Made by a program: the position numbers and the translations under genes. Under the pieces are notes generated by a model. The model saw only the letters and a program-made list of their open reading frames with translations, had not been told where the DNA came from and made no database searches. 64,000 bases of DNA, taken from Gemmiger formicilis (GTDB lineage Bacteria > Bacillota > Clostridia > Oscillospirales > Ruminococcaceae). Numbering within the stretch: position 1 is the first letter of the stretch; each line of letters starts with the position of its first letter. This document shows, in pieces, positions 1 through 11,413 of this stretch. Location: assembly GCF_018784445.1 (NCBI RefSeq), contig NZ_WQOH01000045.1, positions 62,001 through 126,000 of the forward strand, given 5' to 3'.

Positions 1-3028
<3,028 letters not shown>

Positions 3029-3045
3029 TCCATAAAAAGTAAAGT

Positions 3046-3077
3046 GCCCCACCGCTAACCCGCGGTGGGGCATTTTT
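3046..3077 (+). terminator. Intrinsic terminator of rpoC
   Basis: A 10-bp perfect stem, GCCCCACCGC with GCGGTGGGGC, has a 6-nt loop and is followed by ATTTTT. It ends the rpoBC transcript 18 bases after the stop codon. Confidence 0.9.
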
Positions 3078-3099
3078 GGTGGTGCCCATCCGTCCACGA

Positions 3100-3128
3100 T
3101 TGACACACACTTGTAAAACGGTTATAAT
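3100..3128 (+). promoter_or_regulatory. Sigma-A promoter of the ArsC/Spx-like gene
   Basis: A consensus TTGACA (3100-3105) is followed after exactly 17 bases by TATAAT (3123-3128). It lies between the rpoC terminator and the next start codon and can also serve pepF. Confidence 0.8.
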
Positions 3129-3162
3129 AAATTAACCAGACCATGCAAAGGGAAGTGACACC

Positions 3163-3513
3163 ATGCTGTTCCTGCAATACCCGCCGTGTTCTACCTGCCA
3201 AAAGGCCAAAAAATGGCTGGACGACCACGGCATTGCCTACACCGCCCGCCATATCAAGGCGGATAATCCTACCGCCGACGAGCTGCGTGCCTGGATCGCC
3301 CAAAGCGGCCTGCCCATTAAGCGGTTCTTCAACACCAGCGGCCTTGTCTACAAAAATCTGGGTCTGAAAGACAAGCTGCCCACCATGACCGAGGACGAGC
3401 AGATCGCCCTGCTGGCATCGGACGGTATGCTCGTCAAGCGCCCCTTGCTGGTGGCGGACGACTTCGTCCTGCCCGGCTTCAAACCCGCCGAATGGGAGAA
3501 GGCACTTTTGTAA
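3163..3513 (+). CDS. ArsC/Spx-family thioredoxin-fold protein
   Basis: A 116-residue protein of the ArsC/Spx/YffB family. The N-terminus LQYPPCSTCQKAKKWL contains a CxxC pair at residues 9-12, placed as the redox switch is in Spx and MgsR-type proteins, followed by the usual family segments around KRFFNTSG and the C-terminal PLL. In this family the cysteines act either as an arsenate-reductase-like thiol or as a disulfide stress sensor that binds the RNA polymerase alpha subunit. The sequence alone does not decide between them. The start ATG follows a purine-rich AAAGGGAAG ribosome site. It has its own consensus promoter and sits 46 bases before pepF. Confidence 0.85.
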   Translation: MLFLQYPPCSTCQKAKKWLDDHGIAYTARHIKADNPTADELRAWIAQSGLPIKRFFNTSGLVYKNLGLKDKLPTMTEDEQIALLASDGMLVKRPLLVADDFVLPGFKPAEWEKALL

Positions 3514-3559
3514 ACGCATATCCTCTGTTCTGCAAAACCATATTAATAAGGAGAAAACC

Positions 3560-5362
3560 ATGGCTGAAATTTTAAAAGACCGCAGCGAACTCGACACGCA
3601 GTTCCAGTGGGACCTGACCCCGATGTTTGAGAACGACGACGCCTGGGAAGCCACCCTCGCCAGCCTCGACGCGGATATTGAGAGTCTGTCCGCCTTTGCT
3701 GGCAAACTGAACGATGCCGTTACCATCGGTGCGTACCTCGATGCCTCCACCGAGGTGGGACGCAAGGTCGAGCGCCTCTACTGCTATGCCTCCCAGCGCC
3801 ACGACGAGGACACCCGCGACGACAAGGCCCAGAGTATGTATGCCCGCGTCGGCAGCAAGTATGTCAAGATGGCTGCCGCCCTGTCCTTCGCCCAGCCCGA
3901 AATCCTGTCCCTGCCCGAGGAGACGCTGACCGCCATCGTCAACGACCCTGCCGTCGCCGACTACAAGTTCAACCTCGAGGATCTGCTGCGCAGCAAGCCC
4001 CACACCCTGACCAAGGCTGAGGAAAAGCTGCTGGCCAGCTTTGGCGAAGTCATGTCCGCGCCCTCCGAGGCCTACCACAATTTGGAGGATGCCGACCTGC
4101 TGTTTGATGCCGTCAAGAACGGCGCAGGAGAGACTGTCGAGGTCACCGGCTCCAACTTTGTGCCTCTGGAAATGGGCACCGATCGTGTTCTGCGCGAGAA
4201 CGCTTTCCACAGCTACTACAAGAGCTACCGCGAGCACATCAACACCTTCGCGGCCATGTACAGCGGCGCCATCAAGGCCGCCACCGCCGAGGCTGCTGCC
4301 CGCAATTATCCGTCCTCCCGCGCCATGGCTATGGCAGGGGAGAACGTGCCCGCCGAGGTCTATGACAACCTCATTGCGACCGTCCGCAAGCATATGTCCG
4401 CCATGCACCGCTATGTCCGCTTGCGCAAAAAGATGTTGGGCGTTGATGAGCTGCATTTCTACGATGTCTACGCCCCGCTGGTCGGCGACCTGAAAAAATC
4501 CTACACCTACGAGACCGCGCAGGAAATGGTGCTGAAAGCCGTTGCCCCCCTGGGCGAAGACTACCAGGAAACTGTCCGCAAGGCATACGCTGAGCGTTGG
4601 ATCGACGTTTACCCCAACCGCGGCAAGCGCGGCGGTGCCTACTCCGGCGGCTGCTATGACTCCAACCCCTATATCCTGCTGAATTTCAGCGGCACGCTGG
4701 ACAGCGTCTCCACCCTGGCGCACGAGATGGGCCACACCATCCACAGCTGGCGATCCCGCCAGCACCAGCCGCCGCAGTACGCGGACTATACGCTGTTCGT
4801 CGCCGAGGTCGCGTCCACCGTCAACGAGAACCTGCTCATTGAGCAGCTGCTCCAGAACGAGAACGACCCCCAGACCCGCCTGTACCTGCTGAACCAGTAC
4901 CTCGAGAACTTCAAGGGCACCGTCTACCGCCAGACGATGTTTGCCGAGTTCGAGCGCGAGGCCCACGCTATGGTGGAGCGCGGTGAGGCCCTGAACGCCG
5001 CCGCCCTGAACGCCCTGTACAAGCGCCTGGTCACTGACTACTTCGGCGACGACATGGTCATCGACGACGAGATCCAGTACGAGTGGGCGCGCATCCCGCA
5101 CTTCTACCGCCCGTTCTACGTCTACAAGTACGCAACCGGCTACTCCACCGCCGTGGCTCTGTCCGAGGGCATCCTGAAAGAGGGCGAGCCCGCCGTCAAG
5201 CGCTACAAGGAGTTCCTGTCCATGGGCGGAAGCGCCTACCCGCTGGACGAGCTGCGCCACGCCGGTGTTGACCTTGCCACCCCGGCCCCCGTGGACGCGG
5301 CCCTCGAGAAGTTTGAGCGCATCCTGGATGACGCCGAGGCAACACTGGCGAAGCTGCAGTAA
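3560..5362 (+). CDS. pepF: Oligoendopeptidase F (M3B metallopeptidase)
   Basis: A 600-residue cytosolic zinc peptidase that cleaves medium-length peptides. The M3 zinc motif HEMGH is at residues 388-392 (H388, E389, H392), and the downstream glutamate ligand region TVNENLLIEQLL follows at about residue 420. Length matches bacterial PepF of about 600 residues and there is no signal peptide. The ATG is preceded by AAGGAG with 6-base spacing. The 46-base gap from the ArsC/Spx-like gene suggests co-transcription. Termination is by the hairpin at 5491-5523. Confidence 0.95.
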   Translation: MAEILKDRSELDTQFQWDLTPMFENDDAWEATLASLDADIESLSAFAGKLNDAVTIGAYLDASTEVGRKVERLYCYASQRHDEDTRDDKAQSMYARVGSKYVKMAAALSFAQPEILSLPEETLTAIVNDPAVADYKFNLEDLLRSKPHTLTKAEEKLLASFGEVMSAPSEAYHNLEDADLLFDAVKNGAGETVEVTGSNFVPLEMGTDRVLRENAFHSYYKSYREHINTFAAMYSGAIKAATAEAAARNYPSSRAMAMAGENVPAEVYDNLIATVRKHMSAMHRYVRLRKKMLGVDELHFYDVYAPLVGDLKKSYTYETAQEMVLKAVAPLGEDYQETVRKAYAERWIDVYPNRGKRGGAYSGGCYDSNPYILLNFSGTLDSVSTLAHEMGHTIHSWRSRQHQPPQYADYTLFVAEVASTVNENLLIEQLLQNENDPQTRLYLLNQYLENFKGTVYRQTMFAEFEREAHAMVERGEALNAAALNALYKRLVTDYFGDDMVIDDEIQYEWARIPHFYRPFYVYKYATGYSTAVALSEGILKEGEPAVKRYKEFLSMGGSAYPLDELRHAGVDLATPAPVDAALEKFERILDDAEATLAKLQ

Positions 5363-5388
5363 GCCTGTCCCTGCAACCGGGTAGAGAT

Positions 5389-5474
5389 GTAGGGGCCGCA
5401 CATGTGCGGCCCGCAACCCTCCGGCAGGCACCTGTTCACCTTACATGAGCGGGCCGGGCATGCCCGGCCCCTAC
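5389..5474. repeat. GTAG-bounded inverted unit, 86 bp (A1)
   Basis: Starts GTAGGGG and ends CCCCTAC. The two arms are palindromes with CACATGTG and GGCATGCC cores, separated by a unique middle segment. One of eight units of exactly 86 bp in the window. Confidence 0.85.
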
Positions 5475-5490
5475 AGGCGCAATACACCAA

Positions 5491-5523
5491 AAAGAGGAGC
5501 GCCCTCCGCGGGCGCTCCTCTTT
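5491..5523. terminator. Bidirectional terminator between pepF and the Ala-rich gene
   Basis: The stem AAAGAGGAGCGCC pairs with GGCGCTCCTCTTT around a short loop, with A-rich sequence on the left and T-rich on the right. It lies between two convergent genes and can serve both. Confidence 0.85.
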
Positions 5524-5541
5524 AATAATAGGTATGCGATG

Positions 5542-5988
5542 TTACTTGCCCAGAACTGCCTTGATGTAGGCGGCCTCACGAGCTGCAATCTGATCCTGAT
5601 ATGCCTTTACGGCTTTGGCGTAGGCAGCCTCACGCTGATCGGCGGAAGCCTGCGCGGCCTTGCCGGCGGCAATTACGGCGGCTACTCTGGCGTCAGCCTG
5701 AGCCTGTGCGGCTTTTCCAGCGGCGATGACAGCCAGGCAATCTGCATCGGCTTTCGCCTGGGCAGCCTTGGCGGCCTTCAAAATCGCGGCGCTGTCGGCG
5801 TCAGCCTTTGCCTTTGCGTTCTTGGCGTAGGCATCGACCGCCGCCGTGTAAGCGGCTTCTTTGGCGGCGATCTGGGCCTGATAAGCCTTCACGGCGGCAA
5901 TGTAGTCACTGTTGGCATCTGCAAAAACAGGCACAGCGAGCAGCGATACCATGCACAGGGAAATCAAAACAGCAAGGAATTTTTTCAT
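5542..5988 (-). CDS. Secreted Ala/Lys/Asp-rich helical repeat protein, unknown function
   Basis: A 148-residue protein with a clear signal peptide (MKKF, a hydrophobic core at residues 4-20, cleavage after VFA at 23). The mature chain is almost entirely Ala, Lys, Gln, Asp and Glu and should be helical or coiled. KAAQA recurs at residues 74, 92 and 110, exactly 18 residues apart. Two near-identical 20-residue blocks (AVKAYQxQIAA(K/R)EAAYxxAV, residues 32-51 and 126-145) flank these repeats. No LPXTG anchor, lipobox or catalytic motif is visible. The ATG follows a GAGGAGGT site. No function is proposed. Confidence 0.85.
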   Translation of the reverse strand: MKKFLAVLISLCMVSLLAVPVFADANSDYIAAVKAYQAQIAAKEAAYTAAVDAYAKNAKAKADADSAAILKAAKAAQAKADADCLAVIAAGKAAQAQADARVAAVIAAGKAAQASADQREAAYAKAVKAYQDQIAAREAAYIKAVLGK

Positions 5989-6059
5989 AATCGATACCTC
6001 CTCAAAATATGTGGCAGATAAGTGTCGCCCGGGGACGCCCCGGACTTGTCTGTATCCTC

Positions 6060-6088
6060 ATTATAACAAAACGGGGAACAGGATGCAA
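6060..6088 (-). promoter_or_regulatory. Candidate promoter of the Ala-rich secreted protein
   Basis: On the minus strand TTGCAT is followed after 17 bases by TATAAT (complement of 6060-6065), about 75 bases before the start codon. The -10 is consensus and the -35 is weak. Confidence 0.45.
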
Positions 6089-6350
6089 CAGAAATCGACT
6101 CGTCAAAATCATAAATCTGAACGCTGCATTTTGTGCATAATGTATATTTGTCTCTGCGGCATAGACAAAACATACAAGATATGGTGCGCCCGGCACGGCG
6201 CAAGGGGAGCGCGGCTGCCCTTATTTTATGCACAGACTTTCCGAAACGTGCCCCGATCGGGCAGACCAGGGCAAGAATTGCACATTTTGCTTCAGAAACG
6301 AAAAATTCTCCGTATTGCACGATTTTTTCAAGATTTTTTTGGCAATACTC
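6089..6350. other. Non-coding gap upstream of rpsL
   Basis: I see no supported gene, RNA or repeat here. Open frames crossing it lack ribosome sites and overlap on both strands. The gene for an L7Ae-like ribosomal protein, often found before rpsL in clostridia, is absent. Confidence 0.6.
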
Positions 6351-6382
6351 TTGACAATCCGGTCGGAATGCTGTAATATAAT
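6351..6382 (+). promoter_or_regulatory. Promoter of the rpsL-rpsG-fusA operon
   Basis: TTGACA (6351-6356) is followed by TAATAT after 17 bases (6374-6379), overlapping TATAAT (6377-6382, 20-base spacing). The mRNA would have a leader of about 80 bases before the rpsL start. Confidence 0.65.
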
Positions 6383-6470
6383 CATTGCGTGAGTTGCGGG
6401 GTATAGTGCGGCCATTCGGCAGTACAAACCGCAAAAAAGCGCGTGAATAAGTGAAGAAAGGAGAAAAGAA

Positions 6471-6896
6471 ATGCCTACTTTTAACCAGCTCGTGCGCAAA
6501 GGCCGTGAGGTCCTGGTCAAAAAGAGCACTGCACCTGCCCTTCTGAAGAGCTACAACTCCCAGAAAAAGGAGTACACCAACCTGAACAGCCCGCAGAAGC
6601 GTGGTGTCTGCACTGCTGTGCGTACCATGACCCCCAAAAAGCCTAACTCTGCTCTGCGTAAAGTTGCCCGTGTCCGCCTCACGAATGGTATCGAGGTCAC
6701 CTCTTACATTCCCGGTATCGGCCATAACCTGCAGGAGCACAGCGTTGTTCTGATCCGCGGCGGTCGTGTCAAGGATCTGCCCGGTGTCCGTTACCACATC
6801 ATCCGTGGTACGCTGGATACCCAGGGTGTTGCGAACCGTAACCAGGCCCGCAGCAAATACGGTGCTAAGCGCCCCAAGGCCGGTGCCAAGAAGTAA
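6471..6896 (+). CDS. rpsL: 30S ribosomal protein S12
   Basis: A 141-residue decoding-centre protein of the small subunit. It contains the invariant [20 protein letters not shown] and [13 protein letters not shown] segments. The lysines whose substitution gives streptomycin resistance in other bacteria (in TPKKPNS and GRVKDLPG) are the wild-type residues here. The extra residues after [14 protein letters not shown] relative to the E. coli protein are usual for Firmicutes. The ATG follows GAAAGGAG. First gene of the str operon. Confidence 0.98.
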   Translation: MPTFNQLVRKGREVLVKKSTAPALLKSYNSQKKEYTNLNSPQKRGVCTAVRTMTPKKPNSALRKVARVRLTNGIEVTSYIPGIGHNLQEHSVVLIRGGRVKDLPGVRYHIIRGTLDTQGVANRNQARSKYGAKRPKAGAKK

Positions 6897-7005
6897 GGAA
6901 ACATCTTTTCGCCATAAAATAGGCCAACGCCTTTTTTGTGGCACAACGGGAGTTTCTTAACTTTCGAGTACCGATGATATCATTTATGTGAAGGAGGGAA
7001 GAAAG

Positions 7006-7476
7006 ATGCCCAGAAGAGGTAATGTCGCGAAACGCGAAGTTCTGGCCGATCCTATTTACAATTCCAAGGTTGTCACCCGCCTGGTCAACTACATCATGCT
7101 GGATGGCAAGAAAGGTGTTGCTCAGGAGATCGTTTACGATGCATTCAACATCGTGAAGGAAAAGACCGGCAACGACCCGCTCGAGATGTTCGAGAAGGCT
7201 ATGGAGAACATCATGCCTAACCTCGAGTGCAAGACCCGCCGTGTCGGCGGCGCTAACTACCAGGTCCCCCTGGAGGTCAGCCCCGCTCGCCGCGAGACCC
7301 TCGGTCTGCGCTGGCTGACTGCTTACAGCCGCGCCCGTGGCGAGAAGACCATGTCTGCTCGTCTGGCTGCTGAGATCATCGACGCCACCAACGGTGTCGG
7401 CGGTTCTGTCAAGAAGCGCGAGGATACGCACAAGATGGCCGAGGCCAACAAGGCTTTTGCCCACTATCGTTATTGA
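7006..7476 (+). CDS. rpsG: 30S ribosomal protein S7
   Basis: A 156-residue primary 16S rRNA-binding protein of the small-subunit head. It starts [20 protein letters not shown] and ends [13 protein letters not shown], typical of bacterial S7. The ATG at 7006 is chosen over the in-frame GTG at 6988 because AAGGAGGG (6991-6998) sits just before it, and S7 proteins begin MPRR. It is 109 bases after rpsL and 24 bases before fusA in the same operon. Confidence 0.98.
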   Translation: MPRRGNVAKREVLADPIYNSKVVTRLVNYIMLDGKKGVAQEIVYDAFNIVKEKTGNDPLEMFEKAMENIMPNLECKTRRVGGANYQVPLEVSPARRETLGLRWLTAYSRARGEKTMSARLAAEIIDATNGVGGSVKKREDTHKMAEANKAFAHYRY

Positions 7477-7500
7477 TTCGCTGTCGAGGAGGTTTAAGCC

Positions 7501-9627
7501 ATGGCTACGCCGAGAGATGTATCTCTTGCAATGACCCGTAATATCGGTATCATGGCCCACATCGACGCAGGTAAGACCACCACCACCGAGCGTATCCTGT
7601 ACTACACCGGTATCAACCATAAGATCGGTGAAGTTCATGACGGCGCTGCTACGATGGACTGGATGGAACAGGAGCAGGAGCGTGGTATCACCATCACCTC
7701 CGCTGCTACCACCTGCTATTGGAGCCATACCGAGACCCAGCACGATCCGGCTCTCTTCAAGAAGAACCGTCATCGTATCAACATCATCGACACCCCGGGC
7801 CACGTTGACTTCACCGTTGAGGTTCAGCGTTCCCTGCGCGTTCTGGACGGTTCTGTTACCGTTTTGGCCGCTAAGGGCGGTGTTGAGCCGCAGTCTGAGA
7901 CCGTTTGGCGTCAGGCTGACGAGTACAAGGTTCCCCGCATGGTTTACGTCAACAAGATGGATACCATGGGTGCCGATTTCTACCGCTGCGTTCAGATGCT
8001 CCATGATCGTCTGCACGCAAACGGTGTGCCCATCCAGCTGCCCGTTGGCCAGGAGGATACCTTCAAGGGTATTATCGACCTGATCGATATGCAGGCTGAC
8101 ATCTACTATGATGACATGGGCAATGACGTCCGCGTTGAGCCTATCCCTGAGGATATGCAGGAGAAGGCCCAGGAGTACCATGACAAGCTGATCGAGGCTG
8201 TTGCTGAGACCGACGAAGAGTTGATGATGAAGTACCTGGAAGGCGAAGAGCTGACCAAGGAAGAAATCAAAGCTGCTCTGCGTAAGGCTACCATCTCCAA
8301 CGAGATCGTGCCTGTTGTCTGCGGCTCCTCCTACAAGAACCGCGGCGTTCAGAAGCTGCTGGATGCCATTGTTGACTACATGCCGGCTCCTACCGACGTT
8401 GCAGCCATCAAGGGCACCAACCCCGAGACCGGCGAGGAGGAGGATCGTATCTCCTCCGACGACCAGCCGTTCGCAGCTCTGGCCTTCAAGATCATGACTG
8501 ACCCGTATGTCGGTAAGCTCTGCTTCTTCCGTGTGTACTCCGGTACGCTGGACGCAGGCACCACCGTCTACAACTCTGTCAAGGATAACAACGAGCGTAT
8601 CGGCCGTATCCTGCAGATGCACGCCAACAACCGTAAGGACATCGACACCGTTTACGCGGGCGATATTGCGGCTGCTGTCGGTCTGAAGAATACCACCACC
8701 GGTGACACGCTGTGCGACGAGAAGCACCCCATCATTCTGGAGTCCATGAACTTCCCGGAGCCCGTTATCCGCGTTGCCATCGAGCCCAAGACCAAGGCCG
8801 GCTCTGAGAAGATGGGCATTGCGCTGGCAAAGCTCGCTGAAGAGGATCCGACCTTCCGCACCTGGACCGATGAAGAGACCGGTCAGACCATCATCGCCGG
8901 TATGGGCGAGCTCCATCTGGAGATCATCGTCGACCGTCTGCTCCGCGAGTTCAAGGTCGAGGCCAACGTTGGTGCTCCCCAGGTTGCTTACCGCGAGACC
9001 ATTCGCAAGGAAGCCAACCAGGAGACCAAGTACGCCCGCCAGTCTGGTGGTAAGGGCCAGTATGGTCACGTTAAGATCAAGCTGGAGCCCAACCCCGGCA
9101 AGGGTTACGAGTTCGTCAACGGTGTCGTTGGCGGCGCTATCCCGAAGGAATATATCCCCGCTGTTGACAATGGTATCCAGGGCGCGATGAAGTCCGGCGT
9201 TCTCGCTGGCTATCCCGTCGTTGATGTCAAGGTCACCCTGTGGGATGGTTCTTATCATGAGGTCGACTCCTCTGAAATGGCGTTCTCCATCGCCGGTTCT
9301 ATGGCATTCAAGGATGCTATGAAGAAGTGCGATCCCGTCATCATGGAGCCCATCATGAAGGTCAACGTTATCGTGCCTGATGAGTACATGGGCAACGTTA
9401 TCGGCGACCTGAACAGCCGCCGCGGCCAGATCACCAACCAGGAGTCTCAGGACGGTACCGCCCGCGTGACTGCTATGGTTCCTCTGTCCGAGATGTTCGG
9501 CTACGCCACCGACCTGCGTTCCAAGACCCAGGGCCGTGGCCAGTACTCCATGGAGCCTGATGAGTATCAGCAGGTTCCCAAGAGCGTTGCCGACAAGATC
9601 ATGGCCGAGCGCGCTCACAAAGTGTAA
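7501..9627 (+). CDS. fusA: Elongation factor G
   Basis: A 708-residue translational GTPase that catalyses ribosomal translocation and, with RRF, ribosome recycling. GTPase motifs are visible in order: G1 AHIDAGKT (residues 19-26), G2 region [11 protein letters not shown]3 DTPGHVDF and G4 NKMD. Domain IV contains the [11 protein letters not shown] segment. Length and the absence of insertions fit canonical EF-G rather than TetM or LepA. The start has a GAGGAGGT site with 7-base spacing. tuf follows but has its own promoter. Confidence 0.98.
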   Translation: MATPRDVSLAMTRNIGIMAHIDAGKTTTTERILYYTGINHKIGEVHDGAATMDWMEQEQERGITITSAATTCYWSHTETQHDPALFKKNRHRINIIDTPGHVDFTVEVQRSLRVLDGSVTVLAAKGGVEPQSETVWRQADEYKVPRMVYVNKMDTMGADFYRCVQMLHDRLHANGVPIQLPVGQEDTFKGIIDLIDMQADIYYDDMGNDVRVEPIPEDMQEKAQEYHDKLIEAVAETDEELMMKYLEGEELTKEEIKAALRKATISNEIVPVVCGSSYKNRGVQKLLDAIVDYMPAPTDVAAIKGTNPETGEEEDRISSDDQPFAALAFKIMTDPYVGKLCFFRVYSGTLDAGTTVYNSVKDNNERIGRILQMHANNRKDIDTVYAGDIAAAVGLKNTTTGDTLCDEKHPIILESMNFPEPVIRVAIEPKTKAGSEKMGIALAKLAEEDPTFRTWTDEETGQTIIAGMGELHLEIIVDRLLREFKVEANVGAPQVAYRETIRKEANQETKYARQSGGKGQYGHVKIKLEPNPGKGYEFVNGVVGGAIPKEYIPAVDNGIQGAMKSGVLAGYPVVDVKVTLWDGSYHEVDSSEMAFSIAGSMAFKDAMKKCDPVIMEPIMKVNVIVPDEYMGNVIGDLNSRRGQITNQESQDGTARVTAMVPLSEMFGYATDLRSKTQGRGQYSMEPDEYQQVPKSVADKIMAERAHKV

Positions 9628-9655
9628 TTTTTAAGTCATACTTCATAAATTATAC

Positions 9656-9684
9656 TTGCAATTTCTCTTTAAATTTTGTATGAT
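9656..9684 (+). promoter_or_regulatory. Promoter of tuf
   Basis: TTGCAA (9656-9661), a 17-base spacer, then TATGAT (9679-9684). A short inverted repeat AGTCTTACGCAAGACT follows at 9685-9700. It gives tuf expression independent of the upstream operon. Confidence 0.65.
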
Positions 9685-9734
9685 AGTCTTACGCAAGACT
9701 ACCAATATGTTTTAATTAAAGGAGGACACTTCCA

Positions 9735-10940
9735 ATGGCTGAAAAGGAAAAATTTGACCGCTCTTTGGAGCACGTCAACATTGGTACCATTGGTCACGTT
9801 GACCATGGTAAGACTACCCTGACCGCTGCCATCACCAAGACTCTGGCTCTGAAGGGCGACGCCGACTTCATGGATTACTCCAGCATCGACAAGGCTCCCG
9901 AGGAGAAGGCTCGTGGTATCACGATCAACACCGCTCACGTTGAGTACCACACCGAGAAGCGTCACTACGCCCACGTTGACTGCCCGGGCCATGCTGACTA
10001 CATCAAGAACATGATCACCGGTGCTGCTCAGATGGACGGTGCTATCCTGGTTGTCGCTGCTACCGATGGTCCCATGCCCCAGACCCGTGAGCACATCCTG
10101 CTCGCCCGTCAGGTCGGCGTGCCCAAGATCGTTGTCTTCATGAACAAGTGCGACATGGTCGACGACGAGGAGCTGCTGGATCTGGTCGAGATGGAGATCC
10201 GTGAGCTGCTGAACGAGTACGACTTCGATGGCGACAACACCCCCATCATCCGTGGTTCTGCTCTGAAGGCTCTGGAGTCCACCAGCACCGATCCCAACGC
10301 CCCCGAGTACAAGTGCATTTGGGAGCTGATGGACGCTGTTGACAGCTACATCCCCACTCCTGACCGTGCTGCTGACAAGCCCTTCCTGATGCCTGTTGAG
10401 GACGTCATGACCATTTCTGGCCGTGGCACCGTCGCCACCGGTCGTGTCGAGCGTGGTACTGCCCACGTCGGCGACCAGATGGAAATCGTCGGTCTCAAGG
10501 AAGAGAAGATGACCACCACCATCACCGGCCTCGAGATGTTCCGCAAGAGCCTGGAGTTCGCTCAGGCTGGCGATAACATCGGCGCCCTGCTGCGTGGCGT
10601 TGACCGTGACCAGATCGAGCGTGGCCAGTGCCTGTGCCAGCCCGGCTCTGTTCACCCCCACACCACCTTCGACGGCCACGTTTACGTCCTGAAGAAGGAA
10701 GAGGGCGGCCGTCACACCCCGTTCTTCAACAACTATCGTCCTCAGTTCTACTTCCGCACCACCGACGTTACCGGCATCATCACCCTGCCCGAGGGCACTG
10801 AGATGTGCATGCCCGGCGACAACGTCGATATGCACGTTGAGCTGATCACCCCCGTCGCCATGGAAGAGGGCCTGCGTTTCGCTATCCGCGAGGGCGGCCA
10901 CACCGTTGGTTCCGGCGTTGTTTCCAAGATCGAGAAGTAA
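9735..10940 (+). CDS. tuf: Elongation factor Tu
   Basis: A 401-residue GTPase that delivers aminoacyl-tRNA to the ribosome. Motifs: G1 GHVDHGKT (residues 20-27), G2 [13 protein letters not shown]3 DCPGHADY, G4 NKCD and the domain-II segment FSM-like [19 protein letters not shown]. It ends [10 protein letters not shown], close to the usual clostridial terminus. The start follows AGGAGG. It is the last str-cluster gene and is followed by a strong terminator. Confidence 0.98.
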   Translation: MAEKEKFDRSLEHVNIGTIGHVDHGKTTLTAAITKTLALKGDADFMDYSSIDKAPEEKARGITINTAHVEYHTEKRHYAHVDCPGHADYIKNMITGAAQMDGAILVVAATDGPMPQTREHILLARQVGVPKIVVFMNKCDMVDDEELLDLVEMEIRELLNEYDFDGDNTPIIRGSALKALESTSTDPNAPEYKCIWELMDAVDSYIPTPDRAADKPFLMPVEDVMTISGRGTVATGRVERGTAHVGDQMEIVGLKEEKMTTTITGLEMFRKSLEFAQAGDNIGALLRGVDRDQIERGQCLCQPGSVHPHTTFDGHVYVLKKEEGGRHTPFFNNYRPQFYFRTTDVTGIITLPEGTEMCMPGDNVDMHVELITPVAMEEGLRFAIREGGHTVGSGVVSKIEK

Positions 10941-10964
10941 TTTCTTGCTCTGAAAAGCAATACT

Positions 10965-10998
10965 AAGGGCGCTGTCCGTAAGGGCAGCGCCCTTTTTT
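10965..10998 (+). terminator. Intrinsic terminator of tuf
   Basis: The stem AAGGGCGCTG pairs with CAGCGCCCTT and is followed by a T run, 25 bases after the tuf stop. Confidence 0.9.
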
Positions 10999-11017
10999 GT
11001 ATTGGAAACCGATGCTT

Positions 11018-11070
11018 GTAGGGGGCGGCGTCCTCGACGCCCTGCGGAGGAGGGCAAGAACCCTCCCTGC
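11018..11070. repeat. GTAG-bounded inverted unit, short class (A2)
   Basis: Begins GTAGGGGGCGGCGTCC and ends CCCTCCCTGC. It closely matches the unit at 44887-44938. Confidence 0.7.
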
Positions 11071-11080
11071 AATAGAACAC

Positions 11081-11127
11081 ATCCCGCTGCGCTTGTGCAC
11101 CATCCACAAACGCAGCGGGATTTTTTT
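11081..11127 (+). terminator. Long hairpin with T run upstream of the cysteine-transport operon
   Basis: ATCCCGCTGCGCTTGTG pairs with its near-perfect complement ending at 11121 (16 of 17 pairs) and is followed by TTTTTTT. It insulates the downstream promoter from tuf readthrough. Confidence 0.8.
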
Positions 11128-11159
11128 GCGGAAAAAGTCAAATAAATCATATAAACCCA

Positions 11160-11188
11160 TTGACATTCTGGGTAAATAGGTATATTAT
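11160..11188 (+). promoter_or_regulatory. Promoter of the Cys-leader / ABC transporter operon
   Basis: TTGACA (11160-11165), a 17-base spacer, then TATTAT (11183-11188). Transcription would begin near 11195, leaving about 49 bases before the leader peptide. Confidence 0.75.
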
Positions 11189-11243
11189 ACAGGCATCGGG
11201 TTTGAACAAATGCAAACCAAAAACCAGAAAGGGGAACGCTGCC

Positions 11244-11321
11244 ATGTCTGCTATGTGTTGTTGCCGTATGTACTGTCACCGGGCATGGTCTATGGGGCGC
11301 ACCAGCACCCCTATGTGTTGA
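11244..11321 (+). CDS. Cysteine-rich leader peptide, putative attenuator sensor
   Basis: A 25-codon open frame (ATG 11244, TGA 11319-11321) preceded by GAAAGGGG with 9-base spacing. It begins [13 protein letters not shown]: three consecutive Cys codons at positions 5-7 (TGT TGT TGC), another at 11, and a last one at 25 just before the stop; five of the 25 residues are Cys and five are Met. It lies between a promoter and an intrinsic terminator that precedes an amino-acid importer. This layout fits ribosome-mediated attenuation in which scarce Cys-tRNA stalls translation. Translation and the regulatory role are inferred. Confidence 0.7.
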   Translation: MSAMCCCRMYCHRAWSMGRTSTPMC

Positions 11322-11333
11322 ACCTGACCTTCG

Positions 11334-11369
11334 TCCGGGAACTTTCGTTACGAAAGCCCGGATTTTTTT
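11334..11369 (+). terminator. Attenuator hairpin downstream of the Cys leader
   Basis: TCCGGG pairs with CCCGGA and an inner CTTTCG pairs with CGAAAG around loop TTA, followed by seven T. It starts 12 bases after the leader stop and 45 bases before the first permease. CCGGGC (11279-11284) inside the leader frame could compete for GCCCGG (11356-11361), giving a possible antiterminator. Confidence 0.75.
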
Positions 11370-11413
11370 GTACCCAAATTTGTTCATGACCCGATAGGGA
11401 AGGGGAGACTTTC

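Noticed and set aside
3572-5431. Very long open frame (619 codons) on the minus strand opposite pepF; similar ones opposite fusA (6865-9618) and opposite the pectin genes (15641-18301, plus strand).
   Set aside because: They are mirror frames of real genes in GC-rich DNA. Their low-complexity Val/Gly/Leu/His composition, lack of ribosome sites and overlap with well-recognised genes argue against coding.
9685-9700. AGTCTTACGCAAGACT inverted repeat after the tuf -10 as a regulator site.
   Set aside because: Too short to support alone and no known family matches; reported only in the promoter entry.
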